Shown: positions 25,012 through 34,136 of the stretch, in pieces
Layout: each line of letters begins with the position of its first letter
How positions within the stretch are numbered: position 1 is the stretch's first letter
Source: Bacillota bacterium
GTDB taxonomy: Bacteria; Bacillota; Clostridia; Oscillospirales; Ruminococcaceae
Reading direction: 5' to 3'
DNA: 64,000 bases
NCBI GenBank assembly: GCA_023418925.1
Contig: JAEZYS010000011.1
Location: 62,001-126,000 of the forward strand
Program-made: the position numbers and the translations under genes
Notes under the pieces: model-generated
The model's database searches: none
What the model was told of the DNA's origin: nothing
Seen by the model: only the letters and a program-made list of their open reading frames with translations

Positions 25012-25984
25012 GGCCGTCAACCTCCCTGGCGGCAAGGACGGCTTTTTCCGGCTTGCCGTAACGCCAGCCGCTTTCGCCACCGAGATTTTTACCGAGAAGC
25101 TTACGCATATTGCCGTATTCCTTGCCGACCGCCCCAAGCGATATCAGCCACACCCGCATGGAAAATTTCTCGTTTTCAAAGCTTCCCGGCGCTTTGGCGG
25201 TCACACGTTTTTTCTCTTTGGCGGTTTTGCAAAGAAGCCCGATAAATTGCACATAGTAAGCGGCTTCGGAAGGGTCGAAAAGCGTGAACCATGGAAATGC
25301 AACCTTCCCCTCGGCAACCTTTATCGGCAATTCTGTCGCACCAAGTGCCTTTTTAAGAAGCTTTTCTTTGGCGATTACCATTTTGCAAAGGTTATCCATC
25401 TGATCCGGCGTGAAATCGTTCGGAATTTCCACTGTCAGACGGTCGGCAGGTTCCTCCGGCTGGGGAATCGGTTCTCCGACAAGGGCAAAAAGCTTACTGT
25501 GTTCCGTCATGCCGTCAGGATTTTGCTTGATATATACGTCATGCTGCTCGTGTGTGAAATAAATGCCATAGTCATCGGCTTTGGCTTCTTCGGCTGTGGC
25601 GTAGATTTTCTCAATTCGGAAAGTGCCGCGGGGTGTAGAAAATTGTATCGGGGAAGCTGGCTCGGTTTCTGCTTGCGCCGTATCTTCGCCCTGTGCCGCC
25701 GTGTGCGCCGTTTCTTTCACCGCAGGGATAACTTCCGGCTCGGCACTTTCCTCGGCGGGAATCGGCAAAATTTCCGGCTCAAACCCGCGCTCCGCAAGCC
25801 CCACAAAAAGGTTCAAGTCGTATTCACCGGTGACCAGCCCGGTTTTGTCGATGTGATAGCCGCCACAGTCGTAGGAAAACGTAGGTGCGCCGTTGTAGGT
25901 GATTTTGCTGTTTGTCAGCTCGGAAATTGCTTCAATCAGCCGTTTGCGCTCTGTGCCTGTGACATTGAATTTGAATTCCTGCAT
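25004..25984 (-). CDS. Phage-conserved 'virulence-related' protein of unknown function
   Basis: A 326-residue protein often labelled virulence-related in firmicute prophages, without a known function. Residues 1-70 form a small domain (MQEFKFNVTGTERKRLIEAISELT; ITYNGAPTFSYDCGGYHIDKTG). A glutamate/alanine-rich linker follows at about 72-115, and a C-terminal domain ends in LGKNLGGESGWRYGKPEKAV. The ATG has a TACGGAGG site. It lies between the methyltransferase and terminase genes, a conserved place in this phage type. Confidence 0.7.
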   Translation of the reverse strand: MQEFKFNVTGTERKRLIEAISELTNSKITYNGAPTFSYDCGGYHIDKTGLVTGEYDLNLFVGLAERGFEPEILPIPAEESAEPEVIPAVKETAHTAAQGEDTAQAETEPASPIQFSTPRGTFRIEKIYATAEEAKADDYGIYFTHEQHDVYIKQNPDGMTEHSKLFALVGEPIPQPEEPADRLTVEIPNDFTPDQMDNLCKMVIAKEKLLKKALGATELPIKVAEGKVAFPWFTLFDPSEAAYYVQFIGLLCKTAKEKKRVTAKAPGSFENEKFSMRVWLISLGAVGKEYGNMRKLLGKNLGGESGWRYGKPEKAVLAAREVDGHE

Positions 25985-26004
25985 GGTAATTGCCTCCGTA
26001 AGGT

Positions 26005-26037
26005 TTAAATTTGCGGCGGTATTTGTGCCGCTAACAT
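26005..26037 (-). CDS. Possible 10-aa micro-ORF MLAAQIPPQI
   Basis: A very short ORF ending 21 nt before the next gene. A GAGTGAT-like ribosome site precedes it. TTGACT with a 17-nt spacer before GATTAC upstream may be a weak promoter. It may be a leader peptide or chance. Confidence 0.25.
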   Translation of the reverse strand: MLAAQIPPQI

Positions 26038-26122
26038 AGTAATCACTCTACTCGGCAAATTAGTCAATATCACAAATCTTGGACAGTAATAATCAGCGCC
26101 AAAGCACATGAACACAGCCTTT

Positions 26123-27394
26123 TCAGCTGGTTTCAATAGCGTGCCACGGTGTTTTTTCACCATTGCGAAGCAGGAAAATATCAGCATCGCTCTCTTTGAA
26201 TTTTATTGCCCGCTTTACAATCACATCGCAGTATTTTGGGTCAAGCTCCATAAGATGCGCTTCTCTGCCGCACTGCTCCGCCGCCAGTAGCGTTGTGCCG
26301 GAGCCGCCGAATAAATCGAGAATCGGGTCTCCCGGATGGCTGCTGTTTGTGATTGCCCTCGCAACCAGGGCAACGGGCTTCATGGTGGGATGTTCCTCCG
26401 ATTTTGACGGACGGTCAATCTGCCATAAATCGGACTGCTGACGGTCTTCCAAAGGGCAAAGGCGTTTTTCTCCCTCAAGCCAGCCGTACCAGATCGGCTC
26501 ATATTGCGTGTGGTAGTCTTTTCGGGATAAAACAAGGCTGCTTTTTGCCCAAATAATGGTGGATGACCAGTGGTATCCGTTTTCTTTCATCGCCGTCATC
26601 ACCGAACCCCATTCCTGCGCGCTCATCACCACATAGGTCATTGCGCCGGGTTCGGACACTGATTTCATCGCTTTGAAAGCACCGGCGAGAAAGCTGTAAA
26701 AATCCTCCGCCGACATTTTGTCATTCATAATCGTGCGCTGCTTCCACGAGGGATGCGCATTACCGCCGTAATCCACATTCCAAGGCGGGTCTGTGAAAAC
26801 CATTTTCGCTTTTTTGCCGTCCATGAGCATGGCGACAGCCCCTAAATCCGTAGAATCCCCGCACATCAGGCGGTGCTTTCCGATCAGCCATATGTTGCCT
26901 GGCTTGGTAACAGGCTCGGCGATTTTGGCGGCTTCTCCGTCAGCGTCAAAATCATCCTCTACAATTTCACCGTTCTCGCGCTGCAGCTTCTGCCAAAGCT
27001 TATCAATCTCAGGCTGTTCCCAGCCCGTAATCGTACAGTCAATCCCGGCTTCTACAATATCGTGCATCAAATCGGCGAGCTTTTGGGTATCCCATTCACC
27101 GGAAATCTTATTCAGCGCGACATTCAGGGCTTTTTCCCGGACTTCGTCAAGGTTAATGACAACACACTCAACCTCGGTATATCCCAGCTGCACCAGTACT
27201 TTCAGCCGCTGATGCCCGCCGACAATATTGCCGGTGCGCTCATTCCAGATAATCGGCTCCACATAGCCGAATTCCTCCACAGAGCGCAGCAGCTTTTCAT
27301 ATTCGGCATCGCCCGGCTGCAGGTCTTTTCTCGGGTTATACTTCGCCGGAATCAGCTTCGCTGTCGGCAGTCGGCGGATTTCCATATTGTTCAT
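26123..27394 (-). CDS. ParB-like/DNA adenine-or-N4-cytosine methyltransferase fusion
   Basis: A 423-residue phage methyltransferase. Residues 1-130 are a ParB/Srx-like nuclease domain (IPAKYNPRKDLQPGD; NIVGGHQRLKVLVQLG). The methyltransferase domain has the catalytic motif DPPWNVDYGG and the SAM-binding motif DLFGGSGTTLLAAEQ; the order, DPPW before the SAM motif, places it in the beta-class. It modifies N6-adenine or N4-cytosine and probably protects phage DNA. The ATG at 27394 is chosen, because AGGAG lies 9 nt upstream. It overlaps the small terminase gene by 59 nt. Confidence 0.9.
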   Translation of the reverse strand: MNNMEIRRLPTAKLIPAKYNPRKDLQPGDAEYEKLLRSVEEFGYVEPIIWNERTGNIVGGHQRLKVLVQLGYTEVECVVINLDEVREKALNVALNKISGEWDTQKLADLMHDIVEAGIDCTITGWEQPEIDKLWQKLQRENGEIVEDDFDADGEAAKIAEPVTKPGNIWLIGKHRLMCGDSTDLGAVAMLMDGKKAKMVFTDPPWNVDYGGNAHPSWKQRTIMNDKMSAEDFYSFLAGAFKAMKSVSEPGAMTYVVMSAQEWGSVMTAMKENGYHWSSTIIWAKSSLVLSRKDYHTQYEPIWYGWLEGEKRLCPLEDRQQSDLWQIDRPSKSEEHPTMKPVALVARAITNSSHPGDPILDLFGGSGTTLLAAEQCGREAHLMELDPKYCDVIVKRAIKFKESDADIFLLRNGEKTPWHAIETS

Positions 27395-27938
27395 CGGGCG
27401 GCTCTCCTGTTCTTGATTTTTTGCGCTGCTTTCCGGCAACGATATATGCCACCATGTCTTTCATGGGATCGTTAATAATGACTTCGCTGTTGCGCTGTAC
27501 AATGTCCCAGATGGGCTGCCACGCCACAGCTGCGTTTTTCTGGAGCTTGAGATAGGCGTCTGTGAAGCCCGATATCTCAAATTTCTGTTTATCCACTTTG
27601 TCTTGAATAAGAATCGCGGTTTTTGACAAATCATACTGTGCGCAGGAGAGGTAATAACACGCCATCACATAATTCTGGATTAGCATTCTGGGTATTAAAG
27701 GCAAGCAACCGGAGGGTTCAAGAAGTTCGATGGTATCTTGATAGATTTCTGTCGGCGGCGGTACAGGAGATTTTTTTGTCAGCAGATTCAGCACCTCCGG
27801 TACGGCTAAATCCTGCTTTGATTCCCCTTGAAACTGCACTTTTTTCAAAGGTCTGCGCCCCGGATTTCCCGCCGCAATCTTCTCCGCCAGCGGTTTGGGC
27901 TTGCGTCCCGCGCCTTTTCTGGCTCCGCCTCTGGGCAT
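27336..27938 (-). CDS. Terminase small subunit, P27 family
   Basis: A 200-residue protein that recognises the packaging site. It starts with the hallmark MPRGGARKGAGRKPKPLAEK basic segment and has helical middle signatures (SGCLPLIPRMLIQNYVMACYYL, QKNAAVAWQPIWDIVQRNSEVI) typical of P27-type small terminases. The ATG at 27938 has a GGAGGG site 6 nt upstream. Confidence 0.92.
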   Translation of the reverse strand: MPRGGARKGAGRKPKPLAEKIAAGNPGRRPLKKVQFQGESKQDLAVPEVLNLLTKKSPVPPPTEIYQDTIELLEPSGCLPLIPRMLIQNYVMACYYLSCAQYDLSKTAILIQDKVDKQKFEISGFTDAYLKLQKNAAVAWQPIWDIVQRNSEVIINDPMKDMVAYIVAGKQRKKSRTGEPPDEQYGNPPTADSEADSGEV

Positions 27939-28223
27939 GGTCAACCCTCCTCTCTGAAAAATAGGCTATGACTAATTTATATGCGCGGAATCAAAGAAAA
28001 GTGCAGCTTTTCAAAAAATCTGTCGCAGCCTGTCCTTTTCTGCCGCTTGTCCGCGCATCTTTTGCCGTCTCCGACACCGCGAACCCTTGTCCTGCCCGTA
28101 TTCCCGTCGCCCTCCGCCGCCTCTCTTTCAGCCCCAAAAACGTGAAAAATTTGTCGCTTTTTCAATTTGACTGTATGAAAAAAGCAACTTTGTTTGAAAT
28201 TCAATCAAAAAATTTGTCGGGCA

Positions 28224-28262
28224 AAAATAAAAAGCCCGTAACCACGCGGGTTTCAGGCTTTT
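28224..28262 (-). terminator. Terminator downstream of HNH gene
   Basis: On the minus strand AAAAGCC..CCCG / CGGGCTTTT forms a stem with an internal bulge, followed by TTTTTATTTTT. Confidence 0.6.
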
Positions 28263-28297
28263 CAAAACTTTTGAAATCGCGCCGGAGATGTGCGCGA
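28260..28297. other. Candidate cos / terminase recognition site
   Basis: Two adjacent palindromes, TTTCAAAACTTTTGAAA (28260-28276) and TCGCGC-9nt-GCGCGA (28277-28297), lie between the HNH nuclease gene and the small terminase gene. In HK97-like firmicute phages with an HNH gene next to the terminases, cos lies in this interval. The exact cut is not visible. Confidence 0.4.
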
Positions 28298-28356
28298 CCC
28301 TGGGGCGATGTCCGGTTAAAAGGCTGTAGGTATTTGAGTCCCCCTACGGGGGAGCG

Positions 28357-28701
28357 TCAGCCGAGGTTACCATGGATTTTGGCGTGGCAGGAAGCGCAAA
28401 GGCTCATGAGATTGCTCTCTTCGTGGGTACCGCCGTCGGCGGTGGGAATTTTATGGTGAACAAGCTCAGCAGGAACCAAGCGTCCGGCAGATTCGCATAG
28501 CTCGCAAAGCGGATGCTTTGCGATGTAGCGGTCGCGGATGGTGTGCCAACGTCTGCCGTAGGTTTTGTTATAATCCTCTCGGCGCTGGGTTTTGTTGTAC
28601 TCACGTCCGGCGAGTGTTTTGTGTTTGTCACAGTAGCGTCCGTCCCGGATGAGTGCGGTGCAGCCGGGGTAGGCGCACGGGTGTTTGGCTTTCAGCGGCA
28701 T
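28357..28701 (-). CDS. HNH endonuclease (packaging-associated)
   Basis: A 114-residue nuclease with an N-terminal zinc site (CAYPGCTALI.. YCDKH) and the HNH core: CELCESAGR, VHHKIPTADGGTHEESNL and CASCHAKIHG. Small HNH proteins next to terminase genes assist the large subunit in cutting cos. The start has a TGGAGG site. It lies upstream of the packaging genes, as expected. Confidence 0.92.
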   Translation of the reverse strand: MPLKAKHPCAYPGCTALIRDGRYCDKHKTLAGREYNKTQRREDYNKTYGRRWHTIRDRYIAKHPLCELCESAGRLVPAELVHHKIPTADGGTHEESNLMSLCASCHAKIHGNLG

Positions 28702-28924
28702 GGAAAACCTCCAGTTTTCGGGCTTGCGAAGGGTTTCGAAGCAATCGAACCTTCGCTCATATTATCTTTTATTATTTTTATAACGCGATAATTACCGTTC
28801 TCATGTGGCGCAAAAGGTTGCAAAATGCCCTTCGATCCCTTCGGAGTATGATAAATAAAGGTTTTTTGACCTTCGACAGAGCTTCGAAGGCGCTTCGAAA
28901 TCAGGGCAAAAAAAGAGATTGGCT

Positions 28925-31459
28925 TTACTCCACGTTCATAAACTCTATGCCCTTGAAGATGGCACGGCGCGTCTGCGGATGCTTCCCGGCGGTCACACCG
29001 TGAATTGCGGATATCTCCTGCAGAAAAGTGGAACTGCCGACCGCACCGATATGCGCGGACTTGCAGTACAGGCAATATTCCTTGAACATTTCGTTGCGAT
29101 GGGACACGGCACCCGGCACTATGGTGCAGTATTCATCCACGAAGGACAGCACGCTGTTATTTGCAACTTTGTATGCTCTGACTTCGGATTTGGTGCGGTC
29201 GGTTTCCGAGAACTGATAGTTATTGGCAATCAGGCGCTTGAGTCCGTCCATCGCCCAAAGAAGAATGCCGTCGCGCTCTGCGGATAGCTTATCTTTCAAA
29301 TCCGGGTCGTGCTGTTCCGGCGGCACGATTTTGGAAAACCGCATGATAATCAGGCGGCGGTAGAAAGCATCGCTCTTATCGCCGTAGTTACGCGCTAAGT
29401 CGTTGCAGGACTGCAAAAACCGCGCAAAAGGCTTGAAGTTGAACGGATCTTTGTTTTTGCGCTCTCCTGTGATGTAGTCCTCGCCGGTGACCGCCTTGAA
29501 CATCCCCACATCTTCAATCTTTTTTGTAGGAAGATCGGCGTAGATATTTGCCAGCTTGCCGAAAAGCTGTGCTGGCTGGAACCGCTCGGACAAAGATTGA
29601 AGCGGCACATTGCTGCAGTTTTCCGCACCGAGCAGATATTCCTGCATTACGGTTAAAATCGTGGATTTTCCCACATTCGGCAAACCGCAGAGAATGAAGC
29701 TCTTTTGTGCCTTTGTAATCGGCACAAGCAAATAGCCGAAAATCTCCTGCAGCAGCGTTATTTCCGGTGTATCCAGTGCGGACTTCAAAAAAGCCTCCCA
29801 CACCGGCGCTTTCGCTTCCGGATTGTACTTTGCTTTCATCTGCACGGTGGAATAATAATCAGGGTCGTGGTCGCGAAACGTATCATCCATGACGTTGTAC
29901 AAGCCGTTTACACAGTTTATGATGAACGGATTCGGGTTGATCTCCTTGATTGCCTTGCGAATGGTGAGCTGCCACTGTGCCTCCACATCATTGATTTGGT
30001 TGATGGTGACATCTCGCGGGTCGAGGTATGTGCGGACAGTCGCTTTTGCATCTTTATCGGTGCGGGGTTGATACACGCCATTTTCGTAGAAATAATACTG
30101 CTCGGTGCAGAAAAATGCTTTGAATTGGTCGCGCAGATGGTTTGCCAGAATACCCGGCATCAGATGCCGTCTGCCGTTGCGGTCAATTTCATACCACTCC
30201 TTGGAATCGGGATTACTGCGCTTTTTCACTTCTTTGGAGGAAGCGTATTTTTCATGAATTTCCCGATAAAACGCAATCAGACCGCGCACATCCCCGGCTT
30301 GATAGCCGAAGTGCTGTTTTAAGTCATATTTGATAAACGGCTCGGCAAGCCCCGGCTCCTGATTATACAGGTAATCGGCAATGAACTTCCCGACAAGCTG
30401 TAAATCGGCGGTTAGATCACCGGTTTTGGTGACTTTCTTATCCTTGGTGTTGGTGAGCCAGCTTTTCAATTCATCCAGACTTGCCGGAATATATGCCAAT
30501 CCCGCAGGGGATTTCGACGGACATTTCCCCAATCTCGGACACTTGAATGCGCCCTCGCAAATCCGTTTGCAGGAAATCGGGTTTGATTTCTTAAGAGCCT
30601 GTGCGATTTTTTTATTTGTGGATTCTTCTGAATAGCGTGGGTACGGCTTCGAGAGCCTATGAATTGCCTCTGCACCGCCCTCGAAAACCGCCATATTGGA
30701 AATCATAGCATACCAGTCCGGCTCCGGCAGGGTTTTGGCATATCGTTTGCAATAGCGAAAAAACGGGCATTTTCTGCCCATCATTGCAAGTCCGTTCTGT
30801 TGTCCTTTGCCATTCACAGGGGAACTTTCAATGGGCTTTATGTACTCCGGTTCATCGGGAATTTCGGGAAGCACTGTGGAAAGTTGCTCCTGCGTATAGC
30901 GGATTTCGGGATTGAATTTGATGCACTGAACCAGAATTGGCTCACCCTTGCGGTGATAAAAACCGGGAATCCGAAGCACACGGCTTTTGTTGACGCATTT
31001 CGGATCTCCCGAAAAGTGTTTAACCAGCTGTTTTTGAATATGTGTAAATCTCCCGACATCCGCACCGGCTTTCATCAACCAGTAGCAATGCAGGGATTTT
31101 GCGGTTTTTACGATAATGGACGGCGGGAGAGAAAAGGCTTGAATTTTTTCAAGCTGCTCGTCAAAGGAAAGATCGTCCATCTCCATAAACTGCGCGTTGA
31201 TACGGACAATGTTGTCATCGTCATGACTGCCGGAATTGACGACAAAGAAAACGCCGCGATCGGCATCGTTGTGCCGTTTGAGTGTTTCTTCCATATCATG
31301 AAAATTTTCAAGCGTACATTCCAGCTTTTGTCCCGCAAAGCTGCCATCGCCCTTATCCTCAAAAACACGCAGGCAAACACGCTCTTCATCTTCAAAAAAA
31401 GCGTGGAGAAAATCCAACGGCGGGACATTGATTGGTTTTAATGAATAGTTGTCGCTCAT
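28925..31459 (-). CDS. P4-family primase-helicase
   Basis: An 844-residue replication protein. Residues about 1-200 form an archaeo-eukaryotic-primase-like domain (DRGVFFVVNSG, FMEMDD, SLHCYWLM, RVLRIPGFYHRKG). Residues about 210-330 hold a cysteine-rich segment (CPFFRYCKRY, CKRICEGAFKCPRLGKC). The C-terminal half is a D5-type superfamily-3 helicase with Walker A CGLPNVGKST and Walker B/sensor region ANIYADLP and FLQSCND. It unwinds and primes at the phage origin. Its ATG overlaps the stop of the DNA polymerase gene. Confidence 0.92.
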   Translation of the reverse strand: MSDNYSLKPINVPPLDFLHAFFEDEERVCLRVFEDKGDGSFAGQKLECTLENFHDMEETLKRHNDADRGVFFVVNSGSHDDDNIVRINAQFMEMDDLSFDEQLEKIQAFSLPPSIIVKTAKSLHCYWLMKAGADVGRFTHIQKQLVKHFSGDPKCVNKSRVLRIPGFYHRKGEPILVQCIKFNPEIRYTQEQLSTVLPEIPDEPEYIKPIESSPVNGKGQQNGLAMMGRKCPFFRYCKRYAKTLPEPDWYAMISNMAVFEGGAEAIHRLSKPYPRYSEESTNKKIAQALKKSNPISCKRICEGAFKCPRLGKCPSKSPAGLAYIPASLDELKSWLTNTKDKKVTKTGDLTADLQLVGKFIADYLYNQEPGLAEPFIKYDLKQHFGYQAGDVRGLIAFYREIHEKYASSKEVKKRSNPDSKEWYEIDRNGRRHLMPGILANHLRDQFKAFFCTEQYYFYENGVYQPRTDKDAKATVRTYLDPRDVTINQINDVEAQWQLTIRKAIKEINPNPFIINCVNGLYNVMDDTFRDHDPDYYSTVQMKAKYNPEAKAPVWEAFLKSALDTPEITLLQEIFGYLLVPITKAQKSFILCGLPNVGKSTILTVMQEYLLGAENCSNVPLQSLSERFQPAQLFGKLANIYADLPTKKIEDVGMFKAVTGEDYITGERKNKDPFNFKPFARFLQSCNDLARNYGDKSDAFYRRLIIMRFSKIVPPEQHDPDLKDKLSAERDGILLWAMDGLKRLIANNYQFSETDRTKSEVRAYKVANNSVLSFVDEYCTIVPGAVSHRNEMFKEYCLYCKSAHIGAVGSSTFLQEISAIHGVTAGKHPQTRRAIFKGIEFMNVE

Positions 31460-33390
31460 AGGCTCTCAAACTCCAGTTCATGCAGCTCACCGAAACGATG
31501 CCCTGCGGCGGCTTCGGCGATAATCGGGATGGGGAACTCCGGGAACGGCTGCTCTTCCATACAGGTTTTGATGAATATGACGGCTTCCTGCAGCTTTTTC
31601 TCCGGAATTTCAAACACCAATTCATCATGAATTTGGAGAAGCGGCATGAGCCACGGTCTTTCCGGCAAACCTTTGAGAATCCTGCCCATGGAACGTTTTA
31701 AAATATCGGCGGCTGTGCCCTGAATCGGCGTATTCATGGCAACACGCTCCGCAAAGCTACGCTTATTCCAGTTGGAAGAAGCAATGTCCGGTATATTCCT
31801 GCGTCTGCCCAGCCATGTTTCCGTATACTGCCGGAATTTGGCGCGGGTTTTGATTTCCTCCTGCCAGCGGGACAGGCGAGGATATCCGGCTTTTAGGTTG
31901 CTGATGATCCGCTCACATTCCTCAAGTGAAACATCCAGTCCTGCCTTGAATTTTAGTGTTTTCTGCAGCCCTTTTGGAAATAAGCCGAAAAAGGTGCCGA
32001 AGTTGCAGTTCTTGGCGATGGTGCGCCGTTCTTTGTAATTCGGCGCGGATTTATCCATTGCTTCTGCCAGCGGAATGCGATAGATAACCGAAGTGGTCAA
32101 AGCGTGAATATCTCCGCCGTTCCGGTAGGTTTCCAGCATTTTTTCGTCTTTGCAATAAAACGCGCCGACACGAAGCTCTATCTGTGAAAAATCCAGCGAG
32201 AGTAGTAATTTGCCTTCGGGCGCGACAATGAAATTTCTCACACCGATTTCATCCGCACCGGCTCTGGGCATATTCTGACAGTTGGGGCTGCGGGAAGCGA
32301 ACCGCCCGGTTTCTGTCGCCAACGGAAGTAAATCCGGATGAATCCTGCCCGTTTCAACGTTGATATACCGTAAGTACCCGTCTATGTAGGTGCTTTTGAG
32401 TTTACCGAGCTTGCGGTATTCCTGCACCAATTCAAACATCGGCACAAGGGTTGGCTTATTCTCAGCGCACCATTCTTTGAGCAAAATGATGGCTTCATCA
32501 TCCAGCGCATCTTTTTCGGAAGCGGTGAGCTTCATTTTGGGAAGTTTCAGTGTGTTGAACAGATATTTCTTAAACTCCTGCGTTGAGGCATTTGCGCCAA
32601 TGTTAACGTCACCGATAATGAAGGCGATTTCCTTGCGGATTTCCTGCAAACGGATATTTGCTTCGGTTCTCTTCGCTTTCATGAGGTTAGCATCGAATGG
32701 CAGACCGTTATAGCGCATGATGCCGACATATACGGCGGTGGGTGATTCAATCTTTTCCACGATAAAGCGGTGTTTGGGGAGAAAACGGTCAAACCAGTTA
32801 TTCAGAAAATGGTAAAGTCGCAGGGCATAATCGGCATCAGCGCAGGCATATCGGACTGTTTCCTCTGCTTGCGGGTCAAGTTCATCAAACTGCCGGTTAC
32901 CCACGGTATCCGAATAGGACGGCAGGGATTCATGAAAATATTCCGGCACCAGTGTTTTCAGTCCGCAATCGGCAAGAGTGCGGAATTCCTTCTCGTTTTT
33001 ATAGATCAGCTGCGCTCCAGCAATGGTGTCATAGCAGGGTTCCTGAAGAACAATTTTTCTCGCATACAAAAACTGTGATTCAAAAGCAAGGTTGTGGGCG
33101 ATTTTGGTTACTGCAGTATTTTCAAATAAATTTGATTTCAGCCACTGCCATATTTCCGTCAAATTATCGGCGTTTCTGCCTATTCTGTGGGTAAGCGGTA
33201 AGTATACGCCGGAGCCTTCCGCAACAGAAAAACTGATACCCACGATATGGCTTTTATGTGCGTCAAGCGCAGATTTATCTTCATTCCTGTATTTTTCATC
33301 CGGCGCGGTTTCAAAGTCGAAAGCGATGAGATCTACATCTGAAAGATAATTTTGAAGTTCCTGTATCGTAAAAATGGCTTTATAATCCAT
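31456..33390 (-). CDS. Phage family-A DNA polymerase with 3'-5' exonuclease
   Basis: A 644-residue PolA-type enzyme lacking the 5' nuclease domain. The exonuclease has motif I FDFETAP (about residue 23) and the Exo II/III region. The polymerase has motif A LSLDFSQIELRVGA, motif B (RRTIAKNCNFGTFFG, with K and YG-equivalent) and motif C LQIHDELVFE. It replicates phage DNA together with the adjacent primase-helicase. The ATG at 33390 follows AAAGGGG; an upstream in-frame ATG at 33411 has no site. It is transcribed divergently from the defence module. Confidence 0.95.
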   Translation of the reverse strand: MDYKAIFTIQELQNYLSDVDLIAFDFETAPDEKYRNEDKSALDAHKSHIVGISFSVAEGSGVYLPLTHRIGRNADNLTEIWQWLKSNLFENTAVTKIAHNLAFESQFLYARKIVLQEPCYDTIAGAQLIYKNEKEFRTLADCGLKTLVPEYFHESLPSYSDTVGNRQFDELDPQAEETVRYACADADYALRLYHFLNNWFDRFLPKHRFIVEKIESPTAVYVGIMRYNGLPFDANLMKAKRTEANIRLQEIRKEIAFIIGDVNIGANASTQEFKKYLFNTLKLPKMKLTASEKDALDDEAIILLKEWCAENKPTLVPMFELVQEYRKLGKLKSTYIDGYLRYINVETGRIHPDLLPLATETGRFASRSPNCQNMPRAGADEIGVRNFIVAPEGKLLLSLDFSQIELRVGAFYCKDEKMLETYRNGGDIHALTTSVIYRIPLAEAMDKSAPNYKERRTIAKNCNFGTFFGLFPKGLQKTLKFKAGLDVSLEECERIISNLKAGYPRLSRWQEEIKTRAKFRQYTETWLGRRRNIPDIASSNWNKRSFAERVAMNTPIQGTAADILKRSMGRILKGLPERPWLMPLLQIHDELVFEIPEKKLQEAVIFIKTCMEEQPFPEFPIPIIAEAAAGHRFGELHELEFESL

Positions 33391-33539
33391 ATGACAACCC
33401 CTTTCAGGCATGATAATATCCCTATATCCAAGGTATGCATGGATTTATTAAATTAAATGTTGTCCAAAGTTTCAACTGTAAAAGGCATATACTTTCATGC
33501 ACTTTAACAAGAAAAATGTCGGAAATTTGGAAAACCTAC

Positions 33540-33568
33540 TTGACATTTTCGTTCAAACGAAGTATAAT
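33540..33568 (+). promoter_or_regulatory. Consensus promoter with an internal palindromic operator
   Basis: TTGACA (33540-33545) and TATAAT (33563-33568), spacing 17. The spacer contains the palindrome TTCGTT-CA-AACGAA (33548-33561), between the -35 and -10 boxes, an ideal repressor site. The HTH protein encoded right downstream is the obvious candidate to bind it. Confidence 0.75.
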
Positions 33569-33604
33569 AAATAAGTTAAACTGGGTGAAATGGAGGCTCA
33601 ATTA

Positions 33605-33784
33605 ATGGAAGGCTACATGACGGTTCAACAAGCAGCTGCCAAATGGGATGTTACTCCTCGTCAGATTCAGCTTTGGTGTAAAACGGGGAAACTGCAAGGG
33701 GCGCAAAAGTGGAATCGGGACTGGGTTATACCCGAAAATGCTGAAAGACCAATTGTGCGGCACAAACATAAAGATAATAAATGA
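33605..33784 (+). CDS. Small helix-turn-helix (excisionase/MerR-like) DNA-binding protein
   Basis: A 59-residue protein, MTVQQAAAKWDVTPRQIQLWCKTGKL followed by WVIPENAERP, the pattern of winged HTH domains of the excisionase/MerR superfamily. The ATG at 33605 has GGAGG 8 nt upstream; the ATG at 33590 overlaps that site and is rejected. It resembles the first 50 residues of the methyltransferase at 35596, so the two share an origin. It probably regulates the module or its own promoter. Confidence 0.75.
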   Translation: MEGYMTVQQAAAKWDVTPRQIQLWCKTGKLQGAQKWNRDWVIPENAERPIVRHKHKDNK

Positions 33785-33821
33785 GCTTAATAAAGATACC
33801 CGAGGAGGGAGGTGCGGCGTA

Positions 33822-34136
33822 ATGCCAGAAACAGCCATGAATAGTGAAGTGAACAATATTTCTGATGTCATTGAGGATGATATTCGTACTCAGATGCCGC
33901 GCATCCTCGAAATCCTGCTTATTGACAGGACAACCTCAACTGCTAAACATACCCGGAATATTATCTGGGCAAATAATAAGTATAAAGATTCAAATAATGA
34001 GTTCGGCACTGACTCATACTCAGCCACTGCTCAGATATTTCTTGATTTGATAACAGGTAAGCGAGGCAAACTCATTATGCCGCGAACTTTGAAAACCGTC
34101 GAATTACAGAAGAAACGTACAAAAATAAAAGTTTGA
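33822..34136 (+). pseudogene. N-terminal remnant of a restriction-type DNA methylase
   Basis: 104 residues from an ATG with an AGGAGGGAGG site. The segments ILLIDRTTSTAKHTRNIIWAN and LITGKRGKLIMPRTLKT are typical of the N-terminus of large firmicute methylases of the 'restriction endonuclease subunit M' type, in which the sequence continues for several hundred residues into the catalytic domain. Here it ends abruptly, and the following DNA encodes part of an unrelated regulator. It is therefore a deletion remnant, though a short protein may still be made. Confidence 0.55.

Larger units (their letters stand above)
27939..28356. other. 418-nt non-coding region between HNH and terminase genes
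   Basis: No convincing gene. A 75-residue minus-strand frame (28204-27977) lacks a ribosome site and is unusually rich in R, G and D. The region holds a minus-strand terminator (28262-28224) and the palindromes at 28260-28297, proposed as the cos/packaging region. The GC-poor stretch 28130-28220 has nothing recognisable. Confidence 0.5.

Noticed and set aside
24857..26008. 383-aa open frame on the plus strand
   Set aside because: It is the antisense shadow of the phage protein at 25004-25984 and of the DUF4314 remnant; no ribosome site and atypical composition.
27977..28204. 75-aa minus-strand frame before the small terminase gene
   Set aside because: No ribosome site, unusual R/G/D-rich composition and no recognisable motif; treated as non-coding.
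28692..29075. 127-aa minus-strand frame overlapping the end of the primase gene
   Set aside because: Its first half is an out-of-frame reading of the primase C-terminus and its start has no ribosome site.
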